From Flavobacteriaceae bacterium (lineage in GTDB: Bacteria > Bacteroidota > Bacteroidia > Flavobacteriales > Flavobacteriaceae), in contig CANBOV010000002.1 of assembly GCA_947371275.1 (NCBI GenBank), positions 1-64,000 of the forward strand: a stretch of DNA of 64,000 nt, read 5' to 3'. This document shows, piece after piece, positions 54,730 through 61,980 of this stretch. Every line of letters starts with the position of its first letter. Positions within the stretch are counted from its first letter, which is position 1. A program made the translations under genes and the position numbers. The notes below the pieces were generated by a model. The model was not told the origin of the DNA, ran no database searches, and saw only the letters and a list, made by a program, of their open reading frames with translations.

Positions 54730-55692
54730 CTACGAAATATAAATTTCTAATAGCGTGGCCTTTCCATTAAGCTGAAAATCAGTCAGCGATGCAGGTATTA
54801 AAACCGTATCCCCTTTACTGTAAGTATAAGTATCATCATTATCAATTAAATGAAAATCCCCCTCTACGCACATATAGACAGTAAAAGAGTCTATTGTTTT
54901 GTTTATTGTGATGGTTCCATTAAGTGGAATCATATTGGTTGTGAAATAATTACAGCGCACCATTTCATTGGAAACGTTATCCACTTTGGCATAGGTTTTT
55001 TGAGCCTCTACGGTATCGTAGTTGATGGCTTCTAAGGCTAAATCTAAATGGAGTTCGCGTTGGTTTCCGTTGGCATCTACCCGATCAAAATCGTAGATTC
55101 TATAAGTAATATCAGAAGTTTGTTGGATTTCGGCAATAACATTTCCGGCTCCGATAGCATGGATAGTACCTGTATTAAGAAAGAACACATCTCCTACATG
55201 AACTTTCTTAGTGTCTAAAATATTCAACAATGTTTTATCATGAACGTTTTTCAAAAACTGCTCAGGAGATTCCTTTTCTTTGAATCCGACAATTAAGCTA
55301 GCATCCCTATCCGCTTGCATTACGTACCACATTTCGGTTTTTCCGAAAGAGTGGTGGCGTTTCATGGCTAGTTCGTCATTGGGGTGTACTTGTATAGATA
55401 AATCTTCACGCGCATCGAGGTATTTGAAAAGGAGAGGGAATTGTTTGCCGTAGGTCGCGTACACACTTGTTCCTAGAATTTCGCTAGGGTACTCCTTAAT
55501 TAATTCGTTTAAATCTTTCCCTTTGAAAATACCATTTGCGACGATACTCACGTCATTTTCTACGGTAGATATTTCCCAGCTTTCTCCTGTGATATTGGAT
55601 GTAATAGCTTTATTTAGATATGTTTTTAGTTTTGTTCCACCCCAAATTCTTTCTTTAAAAATGGGTTTGAATTGTAATGGGTATGCTTTCAT
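54730..55692 (-). CDS. manA: Mannose-6-phosphate isomerase, class I
   Basis: Zinc enzyme interconverting mannose-6-P and fructose-6-P, feeding GDP-mannose and glycan synthesis or mannose use. The 320-aa length fits the short bacterial type I form. Zinc/active-site stretches are SIQVHPNDELAMKRHHSFGKTEMW (~100-123) and GTIHAIGAGNVIAEIQQTSDITYRIYDFDR (~175-205). Last gene of the idi-queD-bcp-manA run, 20 bp after bcp. A TAATTTTG box overlaps the end of bcp and could add a separate start. Confidence 0.94.
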   Translation of the reverse strand: MKAYPLQFKPIFKERIWGGTKLKTYLNKAITSNITGESWEISTVENDVSIVANGIFKGKDLNELIKEYPSEILGTSVYATYGKQFPLLFKYLDAREDLSIQVHPNDELAMKRHHSFGKTEMWYVMQADRDASLIVGFKEKESPEQFLKNVHDKTLLNILDTKKVHVGDVFFLNTGTIHAIGAGNVIAEIQQTSDITYRIYDFDRVDANGNQRELHLDLALEAINYDTVEAQKTYAKVDNVSNEMVRCNYFTTNMIPLNGTITINKTIDSFTVYMCVEGDFHLIDNDDTYTYSKGDTVLIPASLTDFQLNGKATLLEIYIS

Positions 55693-55712
55693 TTAGATTA
55701 TTTTACACAAAA

Positions 55713-56165
55713 TTACATTGAATTGAGCATTTCGAGTGCTTTTTGGATGTGTATTTTTCCTGAGAGACTGTTGAATATGAGTTGGATTACCCCTTCTCTA
55801 TTCACTACATAGGTCACTCTGCCGGGAATCAATCCTAATAAATCGTTTGGGACTCCGAATAATTTTCTCAATTTCTTATCGGCATCAGAAAGCAAGATAA
55901 AAGGAAGCTTGTATTGGTTGGTAAATTTTTGATGGGCCTTAACGGAATCGCTGCTTACCCCTATGACTTCTGCACCTAAGGATTTAAACTCTTCGTATTG
56001 GTCTCTGAAGGAACACGCTTGTTCGGTACAAACGCGGGTATTGTCTTTGGGATAAAAATAAATCACAAAAGGCTTCTGCCCTACTATACTCTCGCTGGCA
56101 AAGGAATTTCCATTGGTATCTATTGCGGAAAAATTGGGCATTTTATCTCCTAATTGTAATGCCAT
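55713..56165 (-). CDS. bcp: Thioredoxin-dependent peroxiredoxin, BCP/PrxQ type
   Basis: A 150-aa thiol peroxidase reducing H2O2 and alkyl hydroperoxides. Peroxidatic and resolving cysteines sit five apart in NTRVCTEQACSFRDQY (~44-50), the PrxQ-alpha arrangement. The usual TPGC is replaced by TRVC, so the Pro before the peroxidatic Cys is not in the standard place. No signal peptide. Its first base overlaps the last base of queD. Confidence 0.93.
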   Translation of the reverse strand: MALQLGDKMPNFSAIDTNGNSFASESIVGQKPFVIYFYPKDNTRVCTEQACSFRDQYEEFKSLGAEVIGVSSDSVKAHQKFTNQYKLPFILLSDADKKLRKLFGVPNDLLGLIPGRVTYVVNREGVIQLIFNSLSGKIHIQKALEMLNSM

Positions 56166-56575
56166 TATGTTCCACTGTAGGTTACGAAATTACGAGGTGT
56201 TTCATATAAAACCACTTCTAACTCTTTAGTAGCATCAATATAATTCCTAAGTTTCCGCCATATAACCACCGCAATATTTTCGGCTGTAGGGTTTAGGTTG
56301 GCAAATTCAGGAACATCAAGGTTTAGGTTTTTATGATCGAAGTTATATTCTATGTGCTCTTTTATTAAATCTGAGAGAATCTTGACATCCACTACGAACC
56401 CAGTTTCAGGGTCAATTTCCCCCGTAACGGAAACGATTAACTCATAGTTATGCCCGTGAAAATTTGGGTTATTGCATTTACCAAAAACGGCATCGTTTTT
56501 TTCCATTGACCAATCTTTACGGTATAAACGGTGTGCTGCGTTGAAATGTGCTTTTCTGGATACGGTTACTTTCAT
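56165..56575 (-). CDS. queD: 6-carboxy-5,6,7,8-tetrahydropterin synthase (QueD/PTPS family)
   Basis: Zinc enzyme of the queuosine/7-deazapurine pathway. The 136-aa protein has the zinc His residues in AHFNAAHRLY (~9-18) and NFHGHNYELIV, the catalytic Cys in FGKCNNPNFHGHNY, and a C-terminal Glu in LEVVLYETPRNFVTY. Eukaryote-type PTPS is an alternative, but the short length and Cys context favour QueD. Other queuosine genes are not in the window. Stop/start overlap with bcp and 2-bp gap to idi indicate one operon. Confidence 0.92.
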   Translation of the reverse strand: MKVTVSRKAHFNAAHRLYRKDWSMEKNDAVFGKCNNPNFHGHNYELIVSVTGEIDPETGFVVDVKILSDLIKEHIEYNFDHKNLNLDVPEFANLNPTAENIAVVIWRKLRNYIDATKELEVVLYETPRNFVTYSGT

Positions 56576-56577
56576 GA

Positions 56578-57105
56578 TTACAGTTTGTGGTCTTCTAGGT
56601 AGTGGTAAAATTCGTCAAAAATGATTTTGAACCAAACGGTGTACAATTGGGGGTTGTTTTGCATATCCGCTTTGACGGCTTCTATGCTCATCCATTTCCA
56701 ACTTTCTACTTCTTCTGAATTGATGGTAGGATTGTCATTGTAATATCCAATCATAACATGGTCTAATTCGTGCTCAGTTAGACCGTTATCGAAAGGCGCT
56801 TTATAAATGAAGTGAAATAACTCCTTCAGTTCAGTCTCGAACCCCATCTCTTCCAATAGACGACGTTTCCCTGCTTGCATATTGGTTTCTCCCTCCCGTT
56901 GATGGCTGCAACACGTATTAGTCCACAGTAAGGGAGAATGGTATTTTTGATGGGCCCTTTGTTGCAACATGATTTCGTTCTTACTGTTGAGCACAAAAAC
57001 GGAAAAAGCCCTATGTAAGACTGCCTTTTCATGTGCTTCTAGTTTATTCATCAAACCGATAGGCTCATCTTGTTCGTTGACCAAGATTACTTTTTCTTCT
57101 GTCAT
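56578..57105 (-). CDS. idi: Isopentenyl-diphosphate delta-isomerase, type I
   Basis: Nudix-fold enzyme interconverting IPP and DMAPP, essential when isoprenoids come from the mevalonate route. The 175-aa protein shows the catalytic Cys in LLWTNTCCSHQREGE (~65), the Nudix box RRLLEEMGFE and the catalytic Glu in TEHELDHVMIGYYND (~115). This matches mvaS elsewhere in the window. First gene of the idi-queD-bcp-manA operon, with a TATTTTTG box upstream. Confidence 0.96.
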   Translation of the reverse strand: MTEEKVILVNEQDEPIGLMNKLEAHEKAVLHRAFSVFVLNSKNEIMLQQRAHQKYHSPLLWTNTCCSHQREGETNMQAGKRRLLEEMGFETELKELFHFIYKAPFDNGLTEHELDHVMIGYYNDNPTINSEEVESWKWMSIEAVKADMQNNPQLYTVWFKIIFDEFYHYLEDHKL

Positions 57106-57122
57106 AGTTTTTATTAAACGTT

Positions 57123-57130
57123 CAAAAATA
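57123..57130 (-). promoter_or_regulatory. Candidate -7 box of the idi operon
   Basis: Minus-strand TATTTTTG matches TAnnTTTG, 17 bp before the idi ATG. No TTTG at the expected -33 spacing. Confidence 0.4.
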
Positions 57131-57320
57131 CGAAAAAAAACTACCTTCTAAATTTATGCCGCTCGAACAACCGTTAAACTTTCCTTAAATAGCAGCAATT
57201 TGCAATCTAACTGACATTTTGCCTCGTATTTGTACTGTAAATTTGTAGTAGATTAAAAAACCAAAATGTCACTGAATAGTAACCGAATGTCGTTTGGGCA
57301 ATCATAACAAACCATTAACT

Positions 57321-58424
57321 ATGCGAAAATCCATTTTTAACTTTTTACTTTTGGTACCACTTTTTATGCTCAATGCCTGTGGTCAGAATAACAAACAAGA
57401 AACAACTATCAAACCTATTGCTATGGAAAACGTAATTTCTAAACCTGGAAACCCTTATTACTCAAACACCGACACTACTAAGCTGACTATTTCAGATGCT
57501 GAGTGGAAAAAAGTGCTTTCGGCTGATTTGTACGCGGTAGCTCGCGAGGCTAATACTGAAAGAGCTTATACCGGAACGATGTGGAACTCAGAAACTAAGG
57601 GAACCTATTATTGTGCGGCCTGTGGTTACAAATTATTTCAATCTGAGCAGAAATTTGTGAGCAGTTGTGGATGGCCAAGTTTTTTTGAGCAAGAAAATAA
57701 AAACAGTGTCATTTTCAAACCCGACAATTCCTATGGCATGCGCAGAACTGAGGCTTTATGTGGCCGTTGTAACAGTCACTTAGGTCATTTATTTGATGAT
57801 GGACCTGCGCCTACTGGAAAACGTTATTGCATGAATGCTATTTCGTTGGACTTTGTCCCTTTAGGTATGGCCAGTACTAAAAATGGGGCTACTGAGACCC
57901 TTGTACTTGGCGGAGGATGTTATTGGTGTGTGGAAGCGGTTTACGAACAATTGGAGGGCGTAGAAAAAGTAGTTTCTGGATTTTCTGGAGGTTCGGTTGA
58001 AAATCCGAGTTATGAAGAAGTATGCACGGGTACTACGGGAGCGGCGGAAGTAGTTCAGATTACCTATGACACAACGAAAACCAATTTGGATGAAATATTA
58101 AAAGTCTTTTTTACGGTGCATGATCCTACCACATTGAATCGGCAAGGTGCGGACGCAGGTACACAATACCGCTCAGTTATATTTTATAAAAACGAGGAGC
58201 AAAAGAAGGCCGCTGAAACTGTCATTACTGAATTAACTAAGGCTAACGTATATAATTCAAAAATAGTTACCACTTTAGAACCTTTTAAAGCTTTTTATAA
58301 AGCCAAAGAGTATCATCAAAATTATTATGAAAACAATAAGTCACAGCCCTATTGTCAATTGGTGATACAGCCTAAATTGGAAAAGTTTGAAAAAGTCTTT
58401 AAAGACCGATTAAAAAAGAGATAA
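57321..58424 (+). CDS. msrAB: Fused methionine sulfoxide reductase MsrB-MsrA lipoprotein
   Basis: Repairs both epimers of methionine sulfoxide. From ATG 57321 it is 367 aa. A lipobox (LLLVPLFMLNACG) anchors it in the envelope. MsrB comes first (~60-190), with zinc Cys pairs CAACG and CGRCNSHLGH and catalytic Cys in RYCMNAISL. MsrA follows (~195-365), with the catalytic stretch GGGCYWCVEAVYEQLEGV. The B-then-A order differs from the Trx-MsrA-MsrB order of Neisseria PilB. The track TTG start (57294) adds residues before the signal peptide and is disfavoured. Confidence 0.95.
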   Translation: MRKSIFNFLLLVPLFMLNACGQNNKQETTIKPIAMENVISKPGNPYYSNTDTTKLTISDAEWKKVLSADLYAVAREANTERAYTGTMWNSETKGTYYCAACGYKLFQSEQKFVSSCGWPSFFEQENKNSVIFKPDNSYGMRRTEALCGRCNSHLGHLFDDGPAPTGKRYCMNAISLDFVPLGMASTKNGATETLVLGGGCYWCVEAVYEQLEGVEKVVSGFSGGSVENPSYEEVCTGTTGAAEVVQITYDTTKTNLDEILKVFFTVHDPTTLNRQGADAGTQYRSVIFYKNEEQKKAAETVITELTKANVYNSKIVTTLEPFKAFYKAKEYHQNYYENNKSQPYCQLVIQPKLEKFEKVFKDRLKKR

Positions 58425-58437
58425 TAAATAAAATGAG

Positions 58438-58464
58438 CCGCTTATACAACTAAGCGGTTTTTTT
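58438..58464. terminator. Terminator, msrAB / FAD oxidoreductase
   Basis: CCGCTTA-TACAAC-TAAGCGG hairpin with a run of seven T on the plus strand. It overlaps the stop codon of the convergent FAD gene. Confidence 0.8.
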
Positions 58465-60022
58465 ATTTCAGCACTTCTGCAATTTTTAAGGCACATTTTT
58501 CGCCATCTATCGCGGCAGAAATAATTCCACCAGCAAAACCGGCACCTTCTCCGCAAGGATATAGTCCTTTGATTTGGAGGTGTTCTAGTGTATCATGATG
58601 GCGTGGTATTCTAACTGGAGAGGACGTTCTGCTTTCGGGTGCATGAAGAATGGCTTCGTTAGTCATATAGCCTTTCATTGATTTACCAAACTGCACAAAA
58701 CCTTCACGGAGTATTTGTGTAAGGAAACTTGGAAACACTTGGCCCATTTCTATGGAAGTGGTTCCGGGTACATAGGAGGTTTTTGGGATAGAAGATGATA
58801 CTTTACTTTGCGTAAAGTCGACCATTCTTTGCGCTGGTACTTTTTGAGTCTCCCCTGCTAGCTGCCAAGCTTTTTGTTCGATTGCCTTTTGGAATTCCAT
58901 TCCGGCTAGGGCTCCGAATTTGGCATACGGCTTGAAATCTTCTAATTTTAGTTCGACTACTATACCCGAATTGGCTGTTGCTTGGTCTCTTTTGGAAGGC
59001 GACCATCCATTGGTTACTACTTCACCTGGGTTAGTGGCACAGGGTGCAATTACCCCACCTGGACACATACAAAACGAATACATTCCACGACCGTTTACCT
59101 GTTTTACAATTGAATAAGGGGCTGGAGGCAAATGTTCACCACGGAAATCACAGCTGTATTGTATTTTATCAATTAGTTCTTGAGGATGTTCGGCTCTTAC
59201 CCCTAGCGCAAAAGGTTTGGCTTCGATAAAGATCTTCTTTCTATCGAGTAATTCAAAAATATCGCGCGCCGAGTGACCGGTGGCTAGGATTACCTTATTG
59301 GCGGAAATTGTATCTCCTTTGTGGGTAACTATCCCTTGGATTTCATTGTTTACAATAATAAAATCGGTTACACGAGTTTCGAATAGCACTTGACCGCCAC
59401 ATTCAATAATTTTTTCTCGAATGTCTTGAATAATTTGCGGTAATTTATTGGTACCGATGTGAGGATGTGCCTCTACTAAGATATCGGGGGTAGCTCCAAA
59501 AGCTACTAATAGCTGGAGTATCCGATCAACATCCCCTCTTTTTTTGGAACGCGTGTATAATTTTCCATCAGAATAGGTACCGGCACCACCTTCTCCAAAA
59601 CAATAATTGGAGTCTTCATTTACGATGTGGTCCACGTTTATGGCTTTTAGATCACGGCGTCTACCTCTGACGTCTTTACCTCTTTCAATGACTATGGGTT
59701 TTAATCCTAATTCGATTAATTGTAAAGCTGCAAAGAGACCTGCAGGACCGGCCCCTATGATGATAACTTCTTGTTTGTTTGAAACGTTTTCGTAGTTAGG
59801 AAGTTCGATTTTTTGTTCTGTATATTTTTCATCAATCAGATAGACCAACACTTTAAGATTGACTTTTATTGCTTTTTGACGCGCATCAATAGAACGTTTT
59901 AGAATAACAACTTTATGAACCAGTTTAGTAGAAACGCGTGCTAATTGAGCTACATTTTCATAAAGCAACTTTTCATTGGCGGCAATTTCTGGAGAAACCT
60001 GAAGTTGTAGTTCGCTTGGCAT
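58463..60022 (-). CDS. FAD-dependent oxidoreductase (COG2509-like)
   Basis: 519 aa from ATG 60022. The track TTG at 60043 lies within a -7 box. After an ~85-residue N-terminal domain, the FAD-binding Rossmann motif is VIIIGAGPAGLFAALQLIELGLKPIVIERG (~85-113). Family blocks NYCFGEGGAGTYSDGKLYTR, CPGGVIAPC, GWSPSKRD and the C-terminal YPCGEGAGFAGGIISAAIDG follow. This is the uncharacterised FAD dehydrogenase family COG2509, with no agreed substrate. Single gene, no signal peptide. Confidence 0.92.
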   Translation of the reverse strand: MPSELQLQVSPEIAANEKLLYENVAQLARVSTKLVHKVVILKRSIDARQKAIKVNLKVLVYLIDEKYTEQKIELPNYENVSNKQEVIIIGAGPAGLFAALQLIELGLKPIVIERGKDVRGRRRDLKAINVDHIVNEDSNYCFGEGGAGTYSDGKLYTRSKKRGDVDRILQLLVAFGATPDILVEAHPHIGTNKLPQIIQDIREKIIECGGQVLFETRVTDFIIVNNEIQGIVTHKGDTISANKVILATGHSARDIFELLDRKKIFIEAKPFALGVRAEHPQELIDKIQYSCDFRGEHLPPAPYSIVKQVNGRGMYSFCMCPGGVIAPCATNPGEVVTNGWSPSKRDQATANSGIVVELKLEDFKPYAKFGALAGMEFQKAIEQKAWQLAGETQKVPAQRMVDFTQSKVSSSIPKTSYVPGTTSIEMGQVFPSFLTQILREGFVQFGKSMKGYMTNEAILHAPESRTSSPVRIPRHHDTLEHLQIKGLYPCGEGAGFAGGIISAAIDGEKCALKIAEVLK

Positions 60023-60040
60023 TGATGGGTTCTTTTTTGG

Positions 60041-60048
60041 CAAAAATA
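60041..60048 (-). promoter_or_regulatory. Candidate -7 box of the FAD oxidoreductase
   Basis: Minus-strand TATTTTTG matches TAnnTTTG, 18 bp before ATG 60022. It overlaps the TTG start in the ORF track and so argues for the ATG. Confidence 0.45.
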
Positions 60049-60071
60049 AGGAAATGAATGATAGTAAAAAT

Positions 60072-60098
60072 AAAAAAGGTTTAGCTTTCGCTAAACCT
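60072..60098 (-). terminator. Terminator of the T9SS thrombospondin-3-repeat gene
   Basis: On the minus strand AGGTTTAGC-GAAA-GCTAAACCT is a perfect 9-bp stem with a GAAA tetraloop followed by TTTTTT. Confidence 0.85.
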
Positions 60099-60125
60099 CT
60101 TTTGGTTTCCTAAAATTCAGCAGGA

Positions 60126-61628
60126 TTATTTCTTGATGAATTTATAATTTGAAGTACTATTGTTGGTAGTTACTTTTACAAAATAAACACCTGTTTGTAA
60201 ATCAGCTACTGAAATAGTGGTAATTGCTTCGTTTCCTTTGTGTTGTTTTACTTTGGCACCATTGATTGAATAAATTTCAATGGATGCAATCGTATCATTT
60301 GAGTTGTTTTTGATATTCAATACATCAGAAGTTGGGTTTGGATAAATATCAATAGAACTAGCTACTAATGTATTTGGTTGTACACCTAAAGCAACATTTG
60401 TTTCCAAATAGTCTGCAATTCCGTTGTTATTGGTGTCATCGTTTGCAGGATTTCCATCATGGTTGTAGTCTTCTAGGAACGTAAGTACGCCGTCACCGTC
60501 ATCATCATTATCAAGATAATTTGGGATACCGTCGTTATCGGTATCAGCCAAAGTAGCAACTTTATTATTGAAGACATATTCAAGATTGGTTAAAATCATA
60601 TCCCCATCGTCATCATTGTCTAGGTAATTTGGCATACCATCGAAATCAGTATCGTCATTGGCAAGATTTGTATCGCCATTAGCATCTTCTAGATTGGTAG
60701 CTACTGAATCGTTATCAGCGTCAATAGAACAATCTATAACACTCAATGATAGTGGTTTAACTGCTCCAGCACCCATAGCATAAATCGTCTGTGGATTGGT
60801 AGTATTCATAAACGCTGTTGGATCTGCAATAGGGTTATTGTTTTGCATATCATCAAGGGATGCATAGAATGTATAGCTTCCACCTAAATCATTGGCAGCC
60901 ACTGACAAATCAAACGCTTGTATACCATCGGTATCATCATCACAACGCACAAATGAATAATTAGAATAATATCCTGGTCTGTAAAAACGCCAAGCTTCAT
61001 GATAGGCTGTCCAAGTACCTGTATTTCTTCCTGGCGCTGCAATACCTGTATCTCCTGCAAGATTAATTAGACCAGTTACTGTTCGTCCGCTGTTCCAAGT
61101 AGCACAAGCTTGTTTATCCACTAATTGAACATCAATCACATTTGAAGTTTCATTAAGAATCATTTGGAAGGTGCTTTTTGAAGCGGTACAAGCGAAAAGA
61201 GAGTTATTATAAAAATAGACTACAAATTTACGGTAAGGAGCCGTCCCGTATACTCCGTACGACACAAAACCTTCACCGTTAAAATTATTTAAATCCGTGT
61301 ATGCTCCAAGAATAGCATTTTTTACTGGAAAAGCAGCATCTGGAATGGTTTGAGAAAATGCAAAAGGAGAATACGTATTGGCAAGGTTTGTTCTAAAATC
61401 GATGTATCCGTTGGTACTGATTAGTACTTGATTATAGGTAACTCCGTAATAGTCGAAATTAAATGGTAACGTAATTACCCCAGAGTTCATATCGTCGTTT
61501 GTTGGTAACGAAGTTAAAGAACCAGTGAAGGGTTGGTATGGTATCGCAGACACCGCATAGTTAGATTGTGCTGTTCCTTTTATAAAAAGAAAAGAAAAAG
61601 CAAGAAAAAGAATGTACTTTTGTTTCAT
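60126..61628 (-). CDS. Secreted protein with thrombospondin type 3 repeats and T9SS type A sorting domain
   Basis: 500 aa from ATG 61628 with signal peptide (YILFLAFSFLFIKGTAQ). Residues ~25-215 form a beta-rich domain of unknown name (LPFNFDYYGVTYNQVLISTNGYIDF). Calcium-binding Asp-rich repeats of the TSP3 kind follow (DTDFDGMPNYLDNDDDGD and DTDNDGIPNYLDNDDDGDG, ~325-405). A C-terminal T9SS sorting domain completes it (IDIYPNPTSDVLNIKNN to TSNYKFIKK). Expected at the cell surface or outside the cell. A good promoter and terminator mark it as monocistronic. Confidence 0.92.
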   Translation of the reverse strand: MKQKYILFLAFSFLFIKGTAQSNYAVSAIPYQPFTGSLTSLPTNDDMNSGVITLPFNFDYYGVTYNQVLISTNGYIDFRTNLANTYSPFAFSQTIPDAAFPVKNAILGAYTDLNNFNGEGFVSYGVYGTAPYRKFVVYFYNNSLFACTASKSTFQMILNETSNVIDVQLVDKQACATWNSGRTVTGLINLAGDTGIAAPGRNTGTWTAYHEAWRFYRPGYYSNYSFVRCDDDTDGIQAFDLSVAANDLGGSYTFYASLDDMQNNNPIADPTAFMNTTNPQTIYAMGAGAVKPLSLSVIDCSIDADNDSVATNLEDANGDTNLANDDTDFDGMPNYLDNDDDGDMILTNLEYVFNNKVATLADTDNDGIPNYLDNDDDGDGVLTFLEDYNHDGNPANDDTNNNGIADYLETNVALGVQPNTLVASSIDIYPNPTSDVLNIKNNSNDTIASIEIYSINGAKVKQHKGNEAITTISVADLQTGVYFVKVTTNNSTSNYKFIKK

Positions 61629-61667
61629 AATGGTTTGGTTTATTTGTTTGTTTGAAAAATTGACAGA

Positions 61668-61698
61668 CAAATATAAAAAAAACTAGTTATATATCAAT
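61668..61698 (-). promoter_or_regulatory. Promoter of the T9SS thrombospondin-3-repeat gene
   Basis: Minus-strand ATTG (61695-61698), 19 bp, then TATATTTG (61668-61675): near-consensus Bacteroidota promoter, 40 bp before ATG 61628. Confidence 0.55.
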
Positions 61699-61713
61699 AA
61701 TTACTAAGTTTTT

Positions 61714-61947
61714 ATGCGGAAAATTAAATTAATATGGGATTTCAGAGGACTTGACGCCAGTAAAATCGCGGAACATCATGAAATCCATTTGAAAGAATAT
61801 ATTGCAACCGAAAAATTACCTTACAACATTACGGGATTTGAAATTAAAAACGAACTGTATGCTATTGCTTATATGGTAGTTACTGATGAGCATATGATTA
61901 CTGTGAGGGATGCTTTGAAACCCCATCGAGGAGAACTGTATGAATAA
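61714..61947 (+). CDS. Small conserved protein of unknown function
   Basis: 77 aa (MRKIKLIWDFRGLDASKIAEHHEIHLKEYI...). No signal peptide or TM segment. Two His in HHEIH and the C-terminal DALKPHRGELYE look like conserved positions. I recall similar short proteins in Flavobacteria but cannot name a family with certainty. It resembles a small ferredoxin-like alpha/beta fold in pattern (inference). Divergent from the T9SS gene and ended by a strong bidirectional hairpin with recQ. Confidence 0.75.
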   Translation: MRKIKLIWDFRGLDASKIAEHHEIHLKEYIATEKLPYNITGFEIKNELYAIAYMVVTDEHMITVRDALKPHRGELYE

Positions 61948-61948
61948 A

Positions 61949-61975
61949 AAAAGAGAAGGCGTTACCTTCTCTTTT
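61949..61975. terminator. Bidirectional terminator, 77-aa gene / recQ
   Basis: AAAAGAGAAGG-CGTTA-CCTTCTCTTTT forms an 11-bp stem between convergent stop codons. Confidence 0.85.
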
Positions 61976-61980
61976 ATCAT

